Shown: positions 57,243 to 64,000 of the stretch, piece after piece | How the letters are laid out: each line of letters starts with the position of its first letter | Numbering within the stretch: position 1 is the first letter of the stretch | From: Cladorrhinum sp. PSN259 | Taxonomy: Eukaryota; Ascomycota; Sordariomycetes; Sordariales; Podosporaceae | DNA: 64,000 nt | Assembly: GCA_033725935.1 (NCBI GenBank) | Contig: MU867090.1 | Location: 372,001-436,000, forward strand | Direction: 5' to 3' | Program-made: the position numbers and the translations under genes | Notes under the pieces: generated by a model | Databases searched by the model: none | Told to the model about the DNA's origin: nothing | The model's input: only the letters and a program-made list of their open reading frames with translations

Positions 57243-57835
57243 AATCTCGAGCCCATTACAACCCGAGCGCCCATTTATCGGTATATTCACGTGCTGTCTC
57301 TTGTATCCATGCTGCAGAACCGATCAAGAAGAGAGAAGTCCATCCCTCACCTCGAGCCTAGAAGGTACAGACAACTGACTCATTCTGCGTTGGCGGTCGG
57401 AAGATAACATTTGTGAATTGGAACCAGTCCTGTGAAAACAAACATCGGCACGGGGCCTTGTGGGAGGGAACAATGCCAATAGTTGTCTATTGTTTTATAT
57501 ACCGAATGTCCTTTGCTGGCTGACGGATGCGATTCGGTGCCAGTGAACTCAACCTTGTAAAAGTGAGAAAGGTGGGGGGAAATGGCCGTAAAGAGTGGGG
57601 TTGCCTTGCACACCATTGAGCGAAGTTCAAGCAAAGCCCAGAGGGCGACACCATCTTCAAATTTTTTTCTTACCTTTCCTGCCCAATCCTTGAACGGGAA
57701 CCTAATCCACCCACCTTCCTCCGACACCTTACCTACCCACAGTCTCACTCTGCCCATTCTGCGTTGCTTTTTTTCGCACCTTTTGCGTTCTCAAACGTCA
57801 ATAAACAAACCCGACAAAACTCATCCATAGCCAAC

Positions 57836-58860
57836 ATGCCTGGTCCAGCAAAACGGTGGGGTAAGCGATTATTCTTTTCTCTTTACCCCGCGATGCGAAA
57901 AGCCACGGTTGTGGTTTACCCCTCCATCGCGATAGTTAGACTTCGGCACCCGCCATTTTCTCGACATGGCTAACCACATACCGTATTATAGAGGAAGAAG
58001 AGGAGAACTCCTCGGGTTCCGAGTCTGAGACCGCCGCCATTGCCGCAGGCCGCAGAAAGTTTGACGATGAGGAGGGTGACGACAGCGATGTCCTAGACTC
58101 CTGGGACGCCGCCGAGGACTCCGAGGTCGAGCGCGAGAAGGCAAAGAAGGCTGCCGAGGCCAAGGCAAAAGCCGACGCTGAGGCTGCCGCCAACAAGAAG
58201 AGCAAGGCTCAGCGCATTGAGGAGAAGAGGGCTGATCGCGCCCGCCAGCTCGCCGAGGAGGACGACAGTGAGGACGAAACCGAGGCCGAGAAGCGTGAGC
58301 GTCTCCGCCGCACCGAGAAGGAGGCAGATCTTGCTCACGCCGAAGACCTCTTTGGCAGCATCGGCATCAGCAAGCGCAAGGCCAACGCTTCCACTAGTGT
58401 GGTTCAGCTTCCTGGTAATGACCCCAGCAACACCATCGATCTGTCCTTACTCCCCGTTTTCAACCCCACGACCAAGTCCCAGTTCGAGACTCTTCGGAAC
58501 GCCACCGCACCATTGATTGCAAGCAACTATAAGAAGGCTCACTTCGTCCTTTTCGCCCAAGAGTACTTCAAACAGATCATTAAGGACTGCAAGAGCGACG
58601 AGATCAAGAAGATTGCCAGCTCTCTCACTGCTCTCAGCAACGAAAAGATGAAGGAGGAGAAGGCTGCTGAGAAGGGTGGCAAGAAGACCAAGGCGGCCAA
58701 GACTAAGACTTCCCTTGCCGGTGTCAGCCGAGGTGGCGCCTCTGCGGACACTCATGTCTACGACGATAACGAGGATTTTGGGGAGTAAGTCATTCTTGTT
58801 TTCAAGTCACTACTGCATTTGGTACTCACCATATCTCCCTCCAGTGATGATTTCATGTGA
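57836..58860 (+). CDS. hcr1: Eukaryotic translation initiation factor 3 subunit J (Hcr1)
   Basis: Three exons, 57836-57860, 57992-58784 and 58845-58860, give 277 residues. Exon 1 holds MPGPAKRW plus one base. The 131-nt intron joins to an acidic run, EEEEENSSGSESETAA, typical of the eIF3j N-terminus. The middle is Lys/Ala/Glu-rich coiled coil (EREKAKKAAEAKAKADAEAA), and the folded dimer domain includes DLSLLPVFNPTTKSQFETLR and FAQEYFKQIIKDCKSDEIKK. The last exon is only 16 nt and supplies the conserved acidic DDDFM-type end after EDFG. The protein is a loosely bound eIF3 subunit that acts in start-codon selection, ribosome recycling and 20S rRNA processing. Without splicing, the frame ends at FGE, losing the conserved tail. 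Confidence 0.92.
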
Positions 58861-59908
58861 AGATCTCCTTTCATACACATTTTTAGCAGCTTGCCACACA
58901 ATGCGCCGCGCCGGCTCCCTGTTGCTACTTGCTCTCTCCCTTCGCATGAAGGGGAGAAATGGAAAAGAGAGAGCCGCCCCTCTGATCAGACCAAAGGCTT
59001 TAGAAGTCTTCTGGACGTACAATCCGAACTACCGTCATCTCTATACCCTAAGCAACCTTCAACACGTTTACATATGCATGCGCGGCCTTTGTGTCGCCCG
59101 GAGTTCATATTTCAGACCCCTAACCGACTCTTGCCCTCTTCACCAAGCACCAACTTTTCGTGTCAAGACTTGAGGAGCGTAGGAAAGGGCCACAACACTA
59201 GAATCCTGTCATCAACGATAATAGTGAGGCGTACGATAAAGAAGACGAGGCGGGATTGGCGGGGAGAGGGAGAGAAAGGAGTTGGGAAATGGGGTTGATA
59301 TGAACAGATCTTACATGTAGATGGCGTGGACTGGTGGAATAGAGGGAATGCACGTGCAAATGATGAGGCATGGTCTATTTTTATTTTTTAATCCATTGTT
59401 TGCACAAGAACCTTCAAGTCAGCGTATAATGAGAGCTCGATATTGATATGAACAAATCCATGAGACCACACATATTTTCCAGTCTTGATAATTGAAATGT
59501 CTCAAGAACACAAAGTTTTCGATCAAGTATTTATTTACATATGGGTACGAGGTTAAAGGTCTCAAGTCTTCGCACGCTCCCAGAAATTACAAGGCTATAC
59601 TTCTTTCTATCTCTAAATCACCTTTTCTCCAATATATGTATGACTTAACTGTATGTACCAAGCTCAGCTGCCTCAGCTGAGCAAGAAGGCCCCCTTTCGC
59701 CACAAACGCCGAACCCAATGCTCAAAAGCTCTAAATGTTCCATGGGGTTTGTCCTTTACCTCGGTTAAGCCAGTGATGGTTGTACCGGGTCATGCTGTCT
59801 TCACTCTAGGTACTGGGACCCAGTCCTCCCGCTGTTCCTTCTGTGGCGAATTCCAAGAAGGGATAGATTCAAGGAGCCGGCCCCAAGATTTTCTGCATTC
59901 ATAAACTT
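58861..59908. other. Convergent intergenic region
   Basis: This lies between the 3' ends of eIF3j (plus) and the CSC1-like channel (minus). No gene, RNA or repeat is supported. The 59370-59560 part is A/T-rich. Confidence 0.5.
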
Positions 59909-62900
59909 CTAGTTTCCACCCCACACGTTGCTGCCACTCCTAGTTGCCGACCCGATGCCACCTCCACTACTACCGTCTCTTTGTTCCTTTCTGCGCGGCC
60001 CTCTAAAGTAGTCGTACTGCGTTGGGTCCTGGTTCGGCGGGGATTGAACGTAATCGTGATCCGTCTGCGGAACATTACCATAACCACGCGGGCCACCGCC
60101 GAGAATCCCTGGTGGTATGGTTGGTTCGCCCGGAACCCCATCGTAGTTGCTGGCACTATATGGTGAACCGGAATAGTCTGGTGTCGAGACTGGCATCAAG
60201 GCTGCCCCCACCATGAGGTTGGTGCCGCTATCATTTCCATGTTTGTATAGCGGGGTTTGGCTACGGGAGGGAACATCGGTGGGTGGTGAGAAATAGGACT
60301 GCGAAGGATACCCACCGTGCTGAGGGTATGCTGGCCCGGATGATGACTCCGAGTACGGAGCATTCATTCGACGGCCAGCACCGAATCCCATCCCGCCTAC
60401 AGGCGTCCCCGGTCTAGAGTCAGACTTGCCTACATAGGTGCTAGGTGTGTCTGGACGGTCGATTTCTGCAGCCCCAAACAAGTTGCCTCCTCCATGATCC
60501 TCACCGAATTCGCCACGATTTTTGTAAAACTCAAAGTCAAGACGTGACTCCGGAACCACTTCGAAACCAGGAAGGGTCGGTGAGACCTTGCCAGCTTTTC
60601 CTGATCGCATCGAGTCCATGGCAATGGTATCACTATACCCGCTCACAGACATCTCATCACCGACTCCAGCACCACGTCCGTCGCTCAGACGACCTTGGTA
60701 TACACTGGCAAGAACGTTCTGCGCTTTTGCGTGAACCATGGGGGTGATAAGAGGCTTGTACAAGGCAGGATGACCGAAACGAGCAGCAAGCCGATCGTTC
60801 CGTTGGCTTTGCTCCTTGACGTTAAGACCAGTTTCAGCCTGCTGTCTCCTCGTGAATCGTGTTGTTTCATATTCGATCTTATCATCGAAAGCAATCTTGC
60901 ACACAATCTTGAAGATAATCAACAAGACTGGTAGCGGCGCTACGGCATATGCTTGGATATGCGTGCCATGACCTCGAACCCAAACAACCAGGAAGACGAC
61001 CAAGTTTGCTAGGATGGTGCCAAACAAGAATCGGTTGAACAAGACGCGCCAAAACAGGCCACCGCTTTCCGTCTTGGTGATGAAAATGTAAAGCAACAAA
61101 TACTTCTTGAGCGCCACATCAATGCAGAAATAGAGGGCTGCAGCGGGGAGAACGAGCGGTTGAATCGGCGCATAACAAAGCGCAACTGTTGTGTAGAACA
61201 AGAAGTAATTGTAGTAACTTGCATAGTCAAACGGCGGCGGAGCGGTGAGTTCAATCAGCTCCCGTGGCGTCGGGCTCGAGAACTTGCGAACCATGAAGCT
61301 ATACAGAAGTGTCCACAGTTGTGCCAAGTCAACAGCAGCACCCAGTTGCCTTTGCACAAGCCATGCGACCCAGAACGGAGAAACTTTGCAGAGTGCGATG
61401 AACACAGTCGCACCTATGTTCACGTCTAAAAAGGCCTCCCAGGCATTGCCTGTCTCGCCAGTTTGCTGAATGACGGCCGTGACGAAACTCCAGATAGCAC
61501 CAAAAATCGAGGTAACGATCAGGTTGTTGAATACGAAAAATGCGTAGAGTTTGGCAACAACGTGCCGCTCACGTCCGGTCTTGGTCTGGTCACCCCCATT
61601 CATAGACATACGTCGAAATGTAATGGGAAGAAGGAGGTAGACGAGTGAGATCAGTGCTGGGGAGGCGATACCCTGGACAAGAGACCAAAAACCGGGGTTG
61701 GCGTCCAGACTGTGTTTGAAGGCATCCCAAACCTTGCCGAGGTTGCTCAAGTTGAAGAGAAATATGGCAATGAAAGCGTTGGGGGCAATCCAAAGCAATG
61801 TGAGAATCGCGATCCAAAGGTTATTCCACATTCTCTTGGTACGGCGGACCCCAGAACTGAGAGGCATGTTTTCCCAGATGATATCGTTTGGTCGTGGAGC
61901 AAGCGTGATAGTAGCACCATGAGGCCGCTTCTTGCGGCACGTATAGGCGATGGCGTGGGCTTCGCTGATATCAGCGTATGAGGCAAATCCGAAGGGCATA
62001 GACCCTCTCTTATCAATCCTCTGCCGAACCTCCTTGATTTCAAGCTCAAGCGACTTGATCCGTTGAGTCAGGTAGTCGATCGCATCCAGTTTTTGGCCTT
62101 TGGGATAGCTCGCCCACGAGGGATCCTTCTTGGAGGGCAAGCACATTGGTCTAACCGCAGGGAGATTCTGAGGGTCCTTAAGGTACTTGGCCAAAACTTT
62201 TTCCAGTTTCCTGACCGTTTTGCCGTGTTGATCAATGAGGGCGGGGAGTATCTTTACATCACGCGCGATAGCAGTTCGGGAGAAAGACGAACTTGGGACA
62301 ACCCCATCGATAATTCGGGCAATACCCTCGTCGGTCGAGTACTTTTTCGGAATGTCGGTCACCTGCAAAAATCGTTAGCCCCATTGGTCCTTCCAAAGAA
62401 AACTAGATCAACATACCATCAGTGTACGGCCGTGTAGGCTGCACTGGTACTCCTCACTGTTGTAGTAGTTTCGCCTTAACTGCGCAACCTTCCTATAATT
62501 CAGCCATAGAAAAACGCACACCACTGTTGTTGAAATCCAGGCGACAACCACATTTGCCCACTGTGCCTCTCCCCAAACGTCCAGAGGAGTGATCCTCTCA
62601 AGCCATGCATCTTTCTTTTCGTCACTGTGTTCCAAGGCATACTTGGCGGTATATTTCCAGTTTATCGGAATCAATATGCCGCAGCCGAGGAGGGTGAGGG
62701 TGACAAATATGTTGCGGCACATCCTAGTAAATCGCAGGAAGATAATGGCATCCATTCCTATCAAATCCACCATCTCTTTTTCAGTCGTTGACCACAGCGG
62801 CGAGACCCAGGCAAACACACCCTTTCCCAACCGTGGAGGGGCATGTTTCTCATCGGCGTGCTTGAGCTTCGGCGCGTACACAACGCTATTGTACGGTCGA

Positions 62901-63129
62901 AGGAAGGAAAAACAAATGGCAATTGCAGCAGTTATACCGATGGATGAGCCCAAGGCGGCGAACACGGAGTATTGTTGTAACTAGAATGAGTGTAGTGGTC
63001 AGCAATAGTCCTCCGAGATCCAAATTAAGAGACTAATCATACCTGCGAGCCGAACGGGTCTGCAAGCAACACCAGCAGTGCCTGGCCGGCGTCATCCCTC
63101 GGAAAGAGGAGATTACGCGCAACGTCCAT
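59909..63129 (-). CDS. CSC1/OSCA/TMEM63-type calcium-permeable channel
   Basis: Three exons on the minus strand, 63129-63043, 62980-62417 and 62362-59909, give 1,034 residues; introns are 62 and 54 nt and junctions read DPFGSQLQQYSVFAAL and GRTLMVTDIPKKYST. The order fits the family: an N-terminal transmembrane trio (SSIGITAAIAICFSFL, then two more near 115 and 165), a cytosolic domain with VTDIPKKYSTDEGIARIID and FGFASYADISEAHAIAYTC, then the seven-helix RSN1/DUF221 core from WIAILTLLWIAPNAFIAIFL. The C-tail (about 740-1034) is Gly/Pro/Ser-rich and probably cytosolic. Relatives are stretch- or osmotically gated cation channels; the S. cerevisiae relatives include Csc1 and Rsn1. Ion selectivity here is inferred. 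Confidence 0.92.
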
Positions 63130-64000
63130 GGCTAGGTGCTTATGCAATGATATATTGGGGAGGTGGTGCCCGAGACGGGCAAGGAAGGTTGAAGTCGTGA
63201 CCAGAATTTCGTTTGTTATTCAGGGTCCTGACGGGGTAGGGCGCGAAGACTGGCGGCTATATCGATCTGACTGGACCGCCGATTCATTCAATGCAACCCA
63301 ATGGGGACACCACCCGTGGTCGTGATGCTGTTCTCCTGCGCAGGAAGCTGTGTAGTCGTTCCAGATACAACGAGTTCTACGCGAAACCGACCCAACGATC
63401 CAAGATGCATTTGCATGAGCAGAGCTTAAGGATGGACCTTTGGGTGTATCGTCGTGTGTGCTGTCAGTGTAGCGAAGGACCAGGTTGACGAATGTGCAGC
63501 GAGTGTGGGACGACGTGACGTAGGTGAAGTTCGAAGAGGGGAGGAATGCTGGGGATGATAGGGCGGTCGATCGGTTTCTAATCGGCCACCATGCTGTAAC
63601 ACTAAACGAAAGGAATGATTGAGATATTCAAGTTGCGACACCGATTCGTTGAAAGACGGTCGTAGGTAGCGAGGGCACCAGATGGTGTCTGGCGACGAAA
63701 ACAAACACCAATTAAAAAATAATAATAAAACAAAAAACGAGTGTCAGGAGGGTATGGGAAAAAAGGCGAGTGGCTTCGAACCCCCAAAAATGCACGAAGC
63801 GAATTGCAGGACTAGATAGATGGCGGTCTAGTGCGAGAGAGGGTATTGGAGAAAAGTCCGTGGAATGCAAGCCAGAATAGGGAACGAAGTTCTGGAACTG
63901 GGGTGTTATTCCCGTCCTGGTTAATGCCAAGCAACACCCCAAACCCTTAACGGTTCTGGCAGGTCACTGAAGTTTGAACAGTGGGCCACTTTCACCCGAA
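63130..64000. other. Upstream region of the channel gene
   Basis: No gene is supported to the window end. Overlapping frames on both strands look random. A tRNA T-arm-like string near 63770-63786 lacks the rest of a cloverleaf. Confidence 0.5.

Larger units (their letters stand above)
56559..57835. other. Divergent promoter region of alternative oxidase and eIF3j
   Basis: No gene is supported in 1.28 kb. It holds the CGG-N7-CGG motif (56766-56778), a perfect 20-bp palindrome (57201-57220) and a TGACGTCA site (57235-57242), each listed separately. Confidence 0.5.

Noticed and set aside
63770..63786. tRNA-like T-arm (GGGGGTTCGAAGCC on the minus strand)
   Set aside because: The T-stem has a mismatch and no anticodon arm, D-arm or acceptor pairing can be formed around it.

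Overview
This window is nuclear DNA from a filamentous ascomycete (Pezizomycotina, most likely a Sordariomycete). The evidence is the dense protein-coding genes on both strands, short introns (54-173 nt, one of 333 and one of 560 nt) with GTRNGT donors and CTRAC-type branch points, a CrzA-type zinc-finger factor, a Zn2Cys6 regulator, an alternative oxidase with a Neurospora-like AIM promoter motif, and a UPF0643 and a DUF7053-like protein. I see no transposon, CRISPR array, rRNA gene or sign of RIP. I read 20 protein genes and one tRNA gene. Exon borders were chosen by hand from splice sites, reading phase and family fit.

Layout. 1-13.3 kb, all on the plus strand: a 3-hydroxyacyl-CoA dehydrogenase fused to a YWTD beta-propeller, a mitochondrial S-adenosylmethionine-type carrier, a UPF0643 protein, eIF3h, S-adenosylhomocysteinase and a D-2-hydroxyacid dehydrogenase. 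14.2-17.3 kb, minus: a Zn2Cys6 regulator whose zinc cluster is split by a 560-nt intron. 17.3-22.4 kb: a gene-poor 5.1-kb stretch. 22.4-31.8 kb, plus: MIX23 (a small two-exon gene that is easy to miss), the NatA subunit NAA15, a long-chain-base kinase and aspartate aminotransferase. 32.4-33.5 kb, minus: a Ufe1/syntaxin-18 SNARE. 34.3-35.9 kb, plus: an MFS exporter. 36.1 kb, minus: tRNA-Gly(UCC). 37.2-45.3 kb, minus: a giant disordered repeat protein of about 2,600 residues. 48.1-50.1 kb: a DUF7053-like protein and a ToxD/LovC-like reductase, convergent. 51.4-63.1 kb: CrzA, alternative oxidase, eIF3j and a CSC1/OSCA-type channel.

Most genes are housekeeping and unlinked in function. Some themes recur: methyl metabolism (SAM carrier and S-adenosylhomocysteinase, 5 kb apart), translation initiation (eIF3h and eIF3j), mitochondria (MIX23, alternative oxidase, SAM carrier), and calcium or membrane stress (CrzA and a CSC1 channel, 6 kb apart). 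These groupings are inference from proximity.

The points most worth a second look are: the giant protein with about 14 copies of an acidic-Trp / Lys-box / (Glu-Pro)n module; the dehydrogenase-propeller fusion; a tRNA-Gly whose conserved D-loop/T-loop contact appears to be swapped on both sides; a cluster of Myb-like CCGTTG hexamers; a CGG-N7-CGG motif upstream of alternative oxidase; and two introns whose retention would give long altered proteins.
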